In this document: in pieces, positions 13,496 to 21,257 of the stretch | How the letters are laid out: each line of letters begins with the position of its first letter | Numbering within the stretch: the stretch's first letter is position 1 | DNA from: a virus | IMG/VR virus record: IMGVR_UViG_3300044733_001643 | Coordinates: 1 to 24,223 of that record | Direction: 5' to 3' (one strand) | DNA length: 24,223 bases | The notes under the pieces: generated by a model | The model's database searches: none | What the model saw: the letters and a program-made list of their open reading frames with translations, nothing else | What the model was told of the DNA's origin: nothing | Position numbers and translations under genes: made by a program

Positions 13496-14863
13496 TCAGA
13501 GCGTCATCTTGACCATAGCGCCCGAGGCGGTCGAGCCGCCGACGTTCGCGCAAACGATGTCGAACCGCTCGGTGCCGCGCACCGCGATCTCGTCCTGCTC
13601 GAACGCGTTGAGCGCCGAGTCGGAGAACGCGATCGAGTTGGCCCGGCGGTCGCCGAAGTAGGCGGCCTGACGGAGGTCGCCGATGTACGCGAAGGTCGCG
13701 CCGCCAGACTCGCTGACGGGGATCACCTGCGCGAACTCGACCGGGTAGCCGAACCAGCGCGGAGCAGTCAGTCCGTTCGCGAACTCCGCGGCGGTCACGC
13801 CGCCAGCGGCGAGGGCGAGCCGCTCAAAGATCGCGTGATACGCGTTCTTGGAGCAGTAGACCTTGATGTTGTTGCGCTGCGCCGCCCAAGCGGGGAGCTT
13901 GCGGAGGCCCGCCGCGAGTTCGGCCGCGGTGACGCCCGCGTAGGTCGTCTGGCCGCCGTCCGACACCTGATAGGTGGCGTCGGTCAGCGCGTTCGCGAGG
14001 CCGACGATGCCGCCGTAGGTCGACGTGCCGTCGCCGTTGAAGCCGCAGTCGTCCTCCTTAAAGCTGAACGCGTACGCGATCTCACCAGCGATGTCGTCGC
14101 CGATGTTGATGACCGCATCCTCGTTCAGTTCGTTCGACACGGTCGTGAGCACGCCGAGCTTCTTCGCGGTGAGCTGCACCGAGTCGAAGACCTGCTGGCT
14201 CTCGGTGATGGCCGCGGCCTCGCCGACGAAGTACGCGTTCACGGTCGACGCGCGCTTGCTGAAGCGGAGCGTGTCGCTCGACATCGGCTTGATGGTCGCG
14301 TTGCGGCGGAAGACGCCGTACTGCTCGCGCAGGGTGATCAGCTCGTTGTCGAACTGCTCGGGGACGAGGAAGCCGCCCGCGCTGTTCACGCCCTCGCTGT
14401 GGCCCTTGGTGCGGATGAGCGAGAGGCCGTTGTCCTTGCAGAACTGCGCGGACTTCTGGTGACCCATCGCGGCAAGGCACCACGCGCCGAACTTGTAGGC
14501 GCTCTCCTTGCTCTTGAGGTTCTTGACCGAGCCGTAGACGCGGGCCGACTCCCACACGGGATTGGGCTTCGCGTCGAGATTCGCGTGAACCGCGAACTTC
14601 CGCTCGATCACTGCGTCGGCCAGAGTCTTGCGGACGTGCTTGGCGACGGCCTCCTCGGTGACGCCGTCGTTCTCGATCTCGGCCGGAGCGGCCGACTTCA
14701 CGACGACGTCGAGGCTGTCGGGATCGACGGCCATGCCGGACTCGTCCACGATCATGTAGTTGTCGAGGATCAGCTTCTTCTGGGCGACGAGGCCCGGCTG
14801 TCCCTTGATCTTCCCGGCGCGCTCAAGCGCGGCGGCGAAGTCGCTGGTGTTCATGGTCTTCAT
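13496..14863 (-). CDS. HK97-family major capsid protein
   Basis: The start at 14863 is chosen because AGGAAG lies seven bases upstream; an upstream in-frame ATG at 14911 adds residues with no ribosome site. The 455-aa product has an N-terminal helical segment of about 160 residues, which probably serves as the delta or scaffold domain removed by the prohead protease, then the mature HK97 fold starting near NSAGGFLVPEQFDNELI (163-168). Further fold signs are RRNATIKPMSS, AYFVGEAAAITES, KLGVLTTVSNELNEDA and the late IPVSESGGATFAYIGDLR. It shapes the icosahedral shell. The gene lies between protease and a small capsid candidate. Confidence 0.93.
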   Translation of the reverse strand: MKTMNTSDFAAALERAGKIKGQPGLVAQKKLILDNYMIVDESGMAVDPDSLDVVVKSAAPAEIENDGVTEEAVAKHVRKTLADAVIERKFAVHANLDAKPNPVWESARVYGSVKNLKSKESAYKFGAWCLAAMGHQKSAQFCKDNGLSLIRTKGHSEGVNSAGGFLVPEQFDNELITLREQYGVFRRNATIKPMSSDTLRFSKRASTVNAYFVGEAAAITESQQVFDSVQLTAKKLGVLTTVSNELNEDAVINIGDDIAGEIAYAFSFKEDDCGFNGDGTSTYGGIVGLANALTDATYQVSDGGQTTYAGVTAAELAAGLRKLPAWAAQRNNIKVYCSKNAYHAIFERLALAAGGVTAAEFANGLTAPRWFGYPVEFAQVIPVSESGGATFAYIGDLRQAAYFGDRRANSIAFSDSALNAFEQDEIAVRGTERFDIVCANVGGSTASGAMVKMTL

Positions 14864-14952
14864 GGGAAAACTTCCTGTCAGAAACGACTGGTGCTTTTCC
14901 TTACCGAACAAGGCTGCTTGCAGGCGACTCGCCGTAGGCTCTGCCGGACGGA

Positions 14953-15615
14953 TCAGAGAAAGATGCGGCCCTGTGCGCGAGCGATCTCGCGACGAACCAC
15001 CTCGTCAAGGTTGATCGGCGCGCGCTTCGTCGCGGTTGAGGGCACGCTGACGGTCACGACGGTTCGCCGCGGCGCGTCGACGCCGAACCACCGCTTCGCG
15101 GCGACGGGCGACATGATGCCCTTCTTCACCGCGGTGATGAGGGCGTCGGGGTTCGCCTGAAGCGGCGCGAGGCTCACCTCGAGCAGCTTCCAGCGCGAGT
15201 AGACGGTGTGCACGCGGTCGCCGTACTTGCGTCGATCGGCGTCGATCGCCTTGCGGACGCCGCCGTCCTCGGGGACGTAGCCGACGCTCACCGCGTTCAC
15301 GATGCCTTGGCCGACGAGCGCGGCCGCGACCTCCGGGAAGAACTCGCCCTGATAGCCGTCCGGGCGCTGCGCGAACGTGAAGTCCCCGACGATCGTGGAC
15401 TCCTTCCGCTTGAGTCCGTTGCATCGGCCCACTGGCTGCGCGTAGTCGTGGTTCCAGAAGAGCGTCGGGTTCCTGTCGAACTCGGTCGAGTTCATTCCCT
15501 GCGGGATCAGCACCTCGCCGTCGCGGTCGAGCGTCTCCGCGGTGATGACCGCGGTGAATCCTTTGGCGGTGCCCCTGAGTTCGGCGGTAAGCGCCTTGCG
15601 GGTGATGGTGTTCAT
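14953..15615 (-). CDS. HK97-type prohead protease
   Basis: The 220-aa product matches the U35 prohead protease family that cleaves the capsid delta domain during maturation. Catalytic residues can be placed: H56 in FWNHDY, S110 in VNAVSVGY and E146 in LLEVSLAP. Early residues FTAVITAETLDRDGEVLIP are the usual first strands. It begins with an ATGA overlap to the portal gene and sits just before the capsid gene. The last 40 residues (APINLDEVVRREIARAQGRIFL) are a helical extension. The 89 bases between this gene and the capsid start hold a ribosome site but no promoter or hairpin I would defend. Confidence 0.92.
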   Translation of the reverse strand: MNTITRKALTAELRGTAKGFTAVITAETLDRDGEVLIPQGMNSTEFDRNPTLFWNHDYAQPVGRCNGLKRKESTIVGDFTFAQRPDGYQGEFFPEVAAALVGQGIVNAVSVGYVPEDGGVRKAIDADRRKYGDRVHTVYSRWKLLEVSLAPLQANPDALITAVKKGIMSPVAAKRWFGVDAPRRTVVTVSVPSTATKRAPINLDEVVRREIARAQGRIFL

Positions 15616-18269
15616 TCGATTCCTGCCTCCCTGTTCAGTGCGCGGCGCGTCTCCTCGGCGATCGGCGAGGCCTCGATGTCGCGCGCGATCTGCTCCATCT
15701 CCGCGTCGAACGCTGGCTGCATGGAGCAGCGGCAGTTCGGATGCAGCGGCGGGCCGCTCACGTCCTCGAAGTCAAGGAGCATCTCCTTGTTCTTTCCTTC
15801 GGCATCAGGAACACCGAATAGCAGATCACCCTTTTGGAAGAACGGCTGATCGACAGGAACTGGCCTATTGCCGTACTGCTTCGCGGCGGCCTCGCAGAAC
15901 TCGCACGGATCAGGCGCGAGCAGCCACGTCTTCCCAGTGACCATGCCAGTTGACTGCCACGCCTCGATCTCTGCGCTGCGCGCGGCGCGCGCGGCCTCGG
16001 TGCGGGCGACCGTGCGCGCGCGGTTCCACGAACCGTCCTGATCCTTCTGGCCCTCGGCCCAAGTCTGCACGCGGTCGGCAAGCTCGTCAACCGTCTCGCC
16101 GTTCTCAAGCCCAGTGCCGAGCACCTCGCGAACCTTGACGCTGGTCGTCTCGGTCACTCCCTGCGCGGTCTGCCGGGCGAGGCGGATCGACTCCGTCTCC
16201 GCGTACTTCGCGAGGTCTTCGCGCTCAAGGTCGAAGTCGACGTTCGTCGCGACCTTGGCGACGGTGTCGATGCCGATGGTCACGCCAGTCTGGATGGCCT
16301 CGCGCAGGTACGGCGCGAGCGCGTCGACCATCGCGCGCTGGTAGTTCCGCGACCGTAGCAGCCGCTCGGCCTGCGCGATGAGTTCGTCGGTCGGACGCTC
16401 GGACTTCGCGAGCGCATCGAGCAAGTCCTTCATCTGCTTGTCGAACACCTGCGACACGCCGCGGACCATGTCCTCCTCGGACTGGTTGATCTTTCGGCCC
16501 TCGGACTCTGCGCTCTTGGTCTGTATCCGATCGGATACAGAGCCTTCCCAGAGTGCCTTGTGAGAGACGCGCTTCGACTTGGCGCACCCGCAGCCGCAGA
16601 GCGCGTCCTTGCGCTCGACTGACTTCGCTCCGATCTGCTCTCCGCTTGTCGGCGCTTGCGGAGGAACGGCAGATGCGCCTTGTTGGATCGGGTTAAAGAT
16701 GGACGCAATCGTCTCCGGCGAGATGGTCGGGAACGCAGCCGATGCGATGGACACCGCCGAATCCTTCGGAAGTTCGCCGAGCTGGATCGACTTCGCCAGA
16801 TCGACAAGACTTGAAATCTGCGCCCCGTTGAGCGCGGTATCTGCGATTGCCTCTCCGGCGGGAACTGGCTGTTGTGCAGAAGATGGGCCTGCGACAGGCC
16901 GAGCAGGAGCGATCGGAGATGCGATGGGCGTCGGAACGCCACCAATCGGCTGCCCATTGACCATGAGTCGATCCGCATTCCTATCGTCGGAAGGCTCAAG
17001 ACCCTCCTGCTGTCGCGCCTCGTTGGCGGTCAGGATGCCGCCCTGCACATACGAAAGCCGCTTGCCCGACTCCTGCACCTCGTCGCGCTTGACGGGGTTG
17101 TCGTAGGCTAGGAACGCGTCGTCCTCGATGCCGAACAGGGGAAGAAGCGACTGGTTCAGCACCTCTTCGTCCATGCGGCACGCGGGCAGGATGGTCGTCT
17201 CCTTCCAAGATGCGAAGCCCACCGTCGCGCTGGCGAGGTTCGGGTCGTTCGCGCGCAGCATCGAGACGGGCACGCCGAAGATCGCGGCGATCTCCTCAAC
17301 GATCTCCTCGCGGCCCTCCAAGTCCTTCGGCGGGAACGACAGCGGCTTCAGGTCGACGTCGCCGGTCACGGCGAGGAACTTGCCAGTGCGCTGCGTGCCG
17401 CGGACCTTGTTCTCCACCTCCGCGGTGAACCTGTCGAGTTCGGCCTCGCTCGCGTTGCCCTTGATGACGGCGAGGTAGTCTGGACGGCTCTTGTTCTTGA
17501 AGAAGAAGTAGTCCATCTCGTGCAGCGCCTCGTTGGAGGTCACCGCACCCCACGCGGCCTCGACCTTGCCGAGGCCGTAGTACATATCGCGCGGGTTCGG
17601 GTACTTGAAGTGGATCACCTCGTCAGGCGCGAAGTCGACTTTCTGCGGGTCGGTCGGCCCGTATCGGTAGCCCTTGATGAACGGCTCTCCGCGCGCGCCT
17701 TCGCCCGGCACGATCTCCGTCCACTGGCTAGGCATCGTCCACAGTTCGGCAGGCACGCCGAGACGGCGGTCGATCACCGGGTGGACATAGGCGTTGCCAG
17801 TGAGTTCAAGGTAAAGCACGCGCAGGACGGTCGCGTCGAAGCCGTTCTGGTAGGGGTTGACCCGCGCGAGAAGGTCGAGCAGCGGGTGCCTGTCGGTGAC
17901 GGCTTCGTAGTCGTCGCCGAACTCCGCGGCCTTCGACATCGCGAACCGCGATGGGAGCTGCGCGAGGTCGCCGGACAGATACGCCTTCGTTCGGCGATCC
18001 GTCCTGCGCGTGTTCCAGAGCTTCGCGCCAGCGCCGCGCGACCTGACGTACAGCCGAAGCGGCTGCGACGCGACGGCGATCGCGTTCAGCCGAGCCGCGG
18101 CATAGACCCAAGACGAGCAGTAGCGCACCGCCGCCTGATGGCTGAAGTCGGGACGCTTCACGTCCCGGCCGAGGAAGGTCATTCCGCTCGCGCTGGTGAA
18201 CTTCGGCGGCACGTCGTCGGTGAACGCCGCCTTGGTGAATGCCGCCTTGAGTCGTTGGATCAGCGTCAT
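15612..18269 (-). CDS. Portal protein fused to a MuF-like domain
   Basis: An 885-aa protein starting MTLIQRLKAAFTKAAFTDD; the ATG at 18269 overlaps the terminase stop as ATGA. Residues 1-430 are an HK97-type portal (QAAVRYCSSWVYAAARLN, YLELTGNAYVHPV, DEVIHFKYPNPRDMYYGLG, then ILTANEARQQEGLEP at 412-426). A proline- and alanine-rich linker follows, then an LNGAQISSLVDLAKSI module (480-528), a CGCGCAK cysteine cluster at 558-564, and a MuF-like domain from about 600 on (TVARTEAARAARSAEIEAW, PCEFC, PPLHPNCRC). Portals form the dodecamer for DNA entry; MuF proteins are internal minor head proteins. The usual arrangement is two genes; here they are one. Confidence 0.88.
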   Translation of the reverse strand: MTLIQRLKAAFTKAAFTDDVPPKFTSASGMTFLGRDVKRPDFSHQAAVRYCSSWVYAAARLNAIAVASQPLRLYVRSRGAGAKLWNTRRTDRRTKAYLSGDLAQLPSRFAMSKAAEFGDDYEAVTDRHPLLDLLARVNPYQNGFDATVLRVLYLELTGNAYVHPVIDRRLGVPAELWTMPSQWTEIVPGEGARGEPFIKGYRYGPTDPQKVDFAPDEVIHFKYPNPRDMYYGLGKVEAAWGAVTSNEALHEMDYFFFKNKSRPDYLAVIKGNASEAELDRFTAEVENKVRGTQRTGKFLAVTGDVDLKPLSFPPKDLEGREEIVEEIAAIFGVPVSMLRANDPNLASATVGFASWKETTILPACRMDEEVLNQSLLPLFGIEDDAFLAYDNPVKRDEVQESGKRLSYVQGGILTANEARQQEGLEPSDDRNADRLMVNGQPIGGVPTPIASPIAPARPVAGPSSAQQPVPAGEAIADTALNGAQISSLVDLAKSIQLGELPKDSAVSIASAAFPTISPETIASIFNPIQQGASAVPPQAPTSGEQIGAKSVERKDALCGCGCAKSKRVSHKALWEGSVSDRIQTKSAESEGRKINQSEEDMVRGVSQVFDKQMKDLLDALAKSERPTDELIAQAERLLRSRNYQRAMVDALAPYLREAIQTGVTIGIDTVAKVATNVDFDLEREDLAKYAETESIRLARQTAQGVTETTSVKVREVLGTGLENGETVDELADRVQTWAEGQKDQDGSWNRARTVARTEAARAARSAEIEAWQSTGMVTGKTWLLAPDPCEFCEAAAKQYGNRPVPVDQPFFQKGDLLFGVPDAEGKNKEMLLDFEDVSGPPLHPNCRCSMQPAFDAEMEQIARDIEASPIAEETRRALNREAGIE
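16521..16540. repeat. 20-bp perfect palindrome inside the portal-MuF gene
   Basis: CTGTATCCGA followed at once by its exact reverse complement TCGGATACAG. It lies in the linker region coding SDRIQTKS. Perfect 20-bp dyads are rare by chance in coding sequence; it could be a regulator binding site inside the late operon, an RNA hairpin that pauses ribosomes between domains, or coincidence. Confidence 0.6.
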
Positions 18270-19444
18270 ATGGCTCTCGTCAGGAACGGCTTCCGCGCGC
18301 GCCTTGCGTGGACGGCGAGCGCGAGCGCGCACACTCCGTCATCGTGTCCCGCCGTCGCCTCGTACGAGACGTGCTTCCCCGAGTATCGGTATCCGAAGCC
18401 CTCCAGTTCCGAGCGCAGCCACCCGTCTGGGAACCGAATCTCCATCGTCTGCACCGCGATCTGGAGTCCTTCCATCAACTGCTGCTTCGACTGCGAAGTG
18501 AACTTGAAGCCATCGACGCGACGGCAGACGCGCTTCAAGTCCTCCACGATCGGGTCGCCGACGCCCGTCGAGTCGATCTGCGCGGGCGCTTCGCGGATGA
18601 TCTTGGCGAGCTTCTCCCGCGTGAGCGCCCAAGGTCCCTGCCATCGGTCGAGCATCGCGACCGCGCCGTCCGCGTCGAGTCCGACGATGACCGTGAAGTC
18701 CTGGCTTTTCGCGAGGTCGACGCCGTAGACCTCGGCGGGTCGCGTCGAGAGCGGCCCGATGCACTGGCGCAGCGCGTCGAGTCCGAAAGGATTGCCGCCG
18801 TCCTCGGCTGGCACTCCCTCGTACTCCTGCGCGAAGACTTCGGGCGGCAGCGACCGCCGCGCCGCCTCGACCTCGTCCGGGTCAATGTGCGGATTCTGGC
18901 GCGTTCCGATGCGAAAGGCACGCATCGTGCCAGTAGTGTCACCTTCCGCCTCAGTGAACAGGCGGTGGAAATCTCCCGTCCCCTTCGGCGTGCCGAGGAA
19001 GAGCGCACTGCCCTTGCGGTCGGCGAGGGTCGGCCGCGCCGCGTTGCGCCACCATTCAAGGAGGTGCGGGACGAACCCGGCCTCGTCCACGACGATCAGG
19101 TCGTAGTCTCGGCCTCGGCCCGCGTCGACATCCTCAAGCGACCAGAAGTCGATGACGCCGCCTGTCTTGACTTCGATCCGCTTCTCGACGCGATCCATGC
19201 GCGCGGTCACGGGCGCGAGCGCGCGCTCGATGTCGCGCATGGGGTCGGCGAGGTACTTGTAGGTCGGCGCGAACCAGCCGACCTTGCGTCGGTTGATGGC
19301 GGCGCGCTGCGCCTTGACCTTGCCGTAGGTGGTCTTGCCCCAGCGGCGTCCGATCTCAAGGACGCTGAACCGAGCGAGCGCCGCATCGACCGTCAACTGC
19401 GACGGATGCAGGATCGAGGACAGCGGCTTAAGTTGCACCCTCAT
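18266..19444 (-). CDS. terL: Terminase large subunit
   Basis: The 392-aa product is the packaging ATPase and nuclease. ATPase motifs: Walker A GRRWGKTT at 32-39, Walker B DLIVVDEA at 115-122, and coupling motif GTPKG at 151-155. RNase H-like nuclease acidic residues: D243 in GVDLAKS, D291 in IDSTGVGD and D368/D369 in GHDDG. The length is slightly below the usual 420-550, owing to a short N-terminus before Walker A. It overlaps the small subunit stop by ATGA. Family: HK97 or P22-like TerL with the late GHDDG motif. Confidence 0.95.
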   Translation of the reverse strand: MRVQLKPLSSILHPSQLTVDAALARFSVLEIGRRWGKTTYGKVKAQRAAINRRKVGWFAPTYKYLADPMRDIERALAPVTARMDRVEKRIEVKTGGVIDFWSLEDVDAGRGRDYDLIVVDEAGFVPHLLEWWRNAARPTLADRKGSALFLGTPKGTGDFHRLFTEAEGDTTGTMRAFRIGTRQNPHIDPDEVEAARRSLPPEVFAQEYEGVPAEDGGNPFGLDALRQCIGPLSTRPAEVYGVDLAKSQDFTVIVGLDADGAVAMLDRWQGPWALTREKLAKIIREAPAQIDSTGVGDPIVEDLKRVCRRVDGFKFTSQSKQQLMEGLQIAVQTMEIRFPDGWLRSELEGFGYRYSGKHVSYEATAGHDDGVCALALAVHARRARKPFLTRAI

Positions 19445-19800
19445 GCGTCATGCTGCACCTTCGGCGGCAGTTCCTCGATGGTGATGACCTCCTCGCGCAC
19501 CACGGCATCGGTCTTCTCGCGCTGTCCGAGGTACTGCTTGCCGAGCCAGATCAGGAGCGGGACGCTGCCGTTCATGGCAAGGTCGACCTGCCTCCCGCGC
19601 AATTGCTCCGCGAGTCGGTTTCTGCCACGGGCGACCTCTGCGGAAAAATTATCGCTGACCGTATCTCGGTTCACGCCAAGAATCCCTGCAATTTCCTCGA
19701 TGGTGCAGCCGCGTGCGGCAAGTTCCTCGACCGAATTTTTCCGCAATTCGGCCTTCGGTCTGCCACGCTTTCTCGGCTCAGGCTTCCGTCGTCTTGCCAT
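19441..19800 (-). CDS. terS: Terminase small subunit
   Basis: A 119-aa protein starting at the ATG at 19798-19800 (MARRRKPEPRKRGRPK). Residues 23-50 form a helix-turn-helix (VEELAARGCTIEEIAGILG then VNRDTVS) for pac or cos recognition, and the central helices (ARGRNRLAEQLRGRQVDLAM, then LLIWLGKQYLGQREK) are typical of small terminases, in particular the GKQYLGQ motif. The basic N-terminus may also contact DNA. It overlaps the methyltransferase gene by 23 bases upstream and terL by four bases downstream. Confidence 0.88.
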   Translation of the reverse strand: MARRRKPEPRKRGRPKAELRKNSVEELAARGCTIEEIAGILGVNRDTVSDNFSAEVARGRNRLAEQLRGRQVDLAMNGSVPLLIWLGKQYLGQREKTDAVVREEVITIEELPPKVQHDA

Positions 19801-20371
19801 TGATCTGGCTCCTGATCTGTGCCGCGACCTCGGCGGCAATGTGCGCTGGCGTCAGCCCGCCGTCCACCCACCAGTCCTCGAACGGACGAAGCTCGCCGTC
19901 GATTGCCACGCACACGTCCGGCGCGACCAGTTCGTACCCGGCGTCGCGGAGGATTCCACGCATGGCCGACCTGATCGCGGCGTTGCCCCGGTACAGGTCG
20001 TGCTCGACCGTGATGCAGTCGAACCGGACCGCGTCGAGTGGGAGTTTGCACAGCGCCTGTAGCGTCAGGCTGGGCGGCTCAAGGTCGAGAGAGAGGTATC
20101 CGATGCGACCGTCCGGCGCGAAGTCGTGGATGATCGCCCTCCAGTCCTGCGCGAAGAAGTCTCCGTAGACCGCGTGCGCCTTGCGCCCGGCGCAGAGCGC
20201 GTCGGCGTGCTCGATGTCGCAGAGGATGCCGCTCCACCCGGCGTCCTCAAGCGCCTTCGTATTGCTGATCCTGACAGGCTCGCCAGCGCCGATGTCGAGG
20301 TACGTCTTCCTCCGCGCCACCATGAGCGCGAACGCGTCCTGCCCCGCCTGACTGTTCGATGTGATTCGCAT
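19778..20371 (-). CDS. FkbM-like methyltransferase
   Basis: A 197-aa protein resembling FkbM-family class I methyltransferases. Signs: SQAGQDAFALMV at the N-terminus, motif I YLDIGAG at 24-30 for S-adenosylmethionine, SNTKALEDAGWSGILCDIE ending in the acidic residue that binds the ribose, then YLSLDLEPPSLTLQALCKLP, and VEHD at 122-125. FkbM enzymes usually O-methylate sugars or polyketides; the target here is unknown. GAAGGA lies eight bases before the ATG. Its place between tail-fibre genes and terminase, coupled to terS, is unusual and suggests expression with the virion genes. Confidence 0.8.
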   Translation of the reverse strand: MRITSNSQAGQDAFALMVARRKTYLDIGAGEPVRISNTKALEDAGWSGILCDIEHADALCAGRKAHAVYGDFFAQDWRAIIHDFAPDGRIGYLSLDLEPPSLTLQALCKLPLDAVRFDCITVEHDLYRGNAAIRSAMRGILRDAGYELVAPDVCVAIDGELRPFEDWWVDGGLTPAHIAAEVAAQIRSQINGKTTEA

Positions 20372-20395
20372 CCGTGTTGTCCTTCGTTGCGAAGT

Positions 20396-20560
20396 CTACT
20401 GCTCCGCTTCAAGCTCCACAATGCGCGCGCGCGTCGACACGATGTCCGCGTCGACGGAGCGCACCTCGTCCTCGTTGCCCGCGTCCCACGCGAGGTGGCG
20501 CGCCGTCTCGAGGCGCGCGAGTTTGTTCCGCGCAAGGGAGAGTTTCTCAGCGTTCGTCAT
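20396..20560 (-). CDS. 54-aa helical protein
   Basis: A small gene starting at the ATG at 20558-20560, with GGGGGA upstream, and ending TAG at 20396-20398. The product starts MTNAEKLSLARNKLARLET and continues as an almost continuous charged helix to VELEAEQ, so a coiled coil is likely. It lies between a fibre-like gene and the methyltransferase, twelve bases after the previous stop. Codon use matches the neighbours. Function is unknown. Confidence 0.65.
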   Translation of the reverse strand: MTNAEKLSLARNKLARLETARHLAWDAGNEDEVRSVDADIVSTRARIVELEAEQ

Positions 20561-20572
20561 GGCGTCCCCCTA

Positions 20573-21247
20573 TCAGACGGGAACTTCTTCCCACTCAAGG
20601 CGACCGACCGCAGAGAACACGGTGCTGCTCGTCGTGTTCAGGAGCGCCAGCACGCCGCCCGGCGGGACGATGAGGCTACCGTCGAAGACCTCGATGCCGC
20701 CGTACGACGGCATCAGCGCCGTTCCGGCGATCGTGCCATAGGTCAGGCCGCTTGGCGAGGTGAAGCCTGATCCCGCGACGATCGTCAGGTTGTTCGTGAG
20801 TCCGGTCAGCGCCACATTGCCTGCGAACACCTTGGCGCTCGATCCAGACTGAAGGAGCGTCTTCGCGTTGTACGGGTTCGACCCTGTCGAGATCGAGCCG
20901 TTACCAACGGAGAGCGCCCAAACGAACACGCCGGGAGCAGCGCCAGAGGTGAGGTTGTTGGCGACCAGATTCAGCGACGCCTTGTTCAGCGCGAGGTTCT
21001 TGGTGTTGCCAGAGGGGTTGTACAGGCCGAGAATCGGGGTGGTCGTCGCGGTGAGCGTGATGGTGTTCGCCGAAAGAGCGATCAGCGATCCGTGCCCGCC
21101 GAAGAAGATGTTCCCCTGATAGTTCGCCTCGTAGAAGCCTCCATGCAGCTCCGAGACGATCGTGTCTCCGAGCGCGCCTGAGCGACCGTTCATCAAGGCG
21201 TTGTTGCTGCCCGCTGCGGGCTGTCCGACGATGTTCTGGTTGATCAT
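20573..21247 (-). CDS. Beta-rich virion or fibre-associated protein, 224 aa
   Basis: The product starts MINQNIVGQPAAGSNNALM and is dominated by serine-, threonine-, asparagine- and glycine-rich beta strands (FYEANYQGNIFFGGHG, ANTITLTATTTPILGLYNP, GVFVWALSVGNGSISTG), closing with SSTVFSAVGRLEWEEVPV. The pattern IxLxATTTPxLGLYNP with KNLALxKxSLxL is known to me from structural proteins of environmental phages. It is likely part of the tail or head surface. No clear ribosome site is present; expression may depend on coupling to the gene before it. Confidence 0.72.
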   Translation of the reverse strand: MINQNIVGQPAAGSNNALMNGRSGALGDTIVSELHGGFYEANYQGNIFFGGHGSLIALSANTITLTATTTPILGLYNPSGNTKNLALNKASLNLVANNLTSGAAPGVFVWALSVGNGSISTGSNPYNAKTLLQSGSSAKVFAGNVALTGLTNNLTIVAGSGFTSPSGLTYGTIAGTALMPSYGGIEVFDGSLIVPPGGVLALLNTTSSTVFSAVGRLEWEEVPV

Positions 21248-21257
21248 GGCGTGTGTC

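Noticed and set aside
14864-14952. Promoter or hairpin between protease and capsid genes
   Set aside because: Only short imperfect inverted repeats and no acceptable -35/-10 pair; just the AGGAAG ribosome site is clear.
11937-15160. Two very long plus-strand frames opposite the capsid and glycosyltransferase genes
   Set aside because: They are antisense shadows produced by high GC content; their translations are rich in R, V, D and H without any domain pattern.
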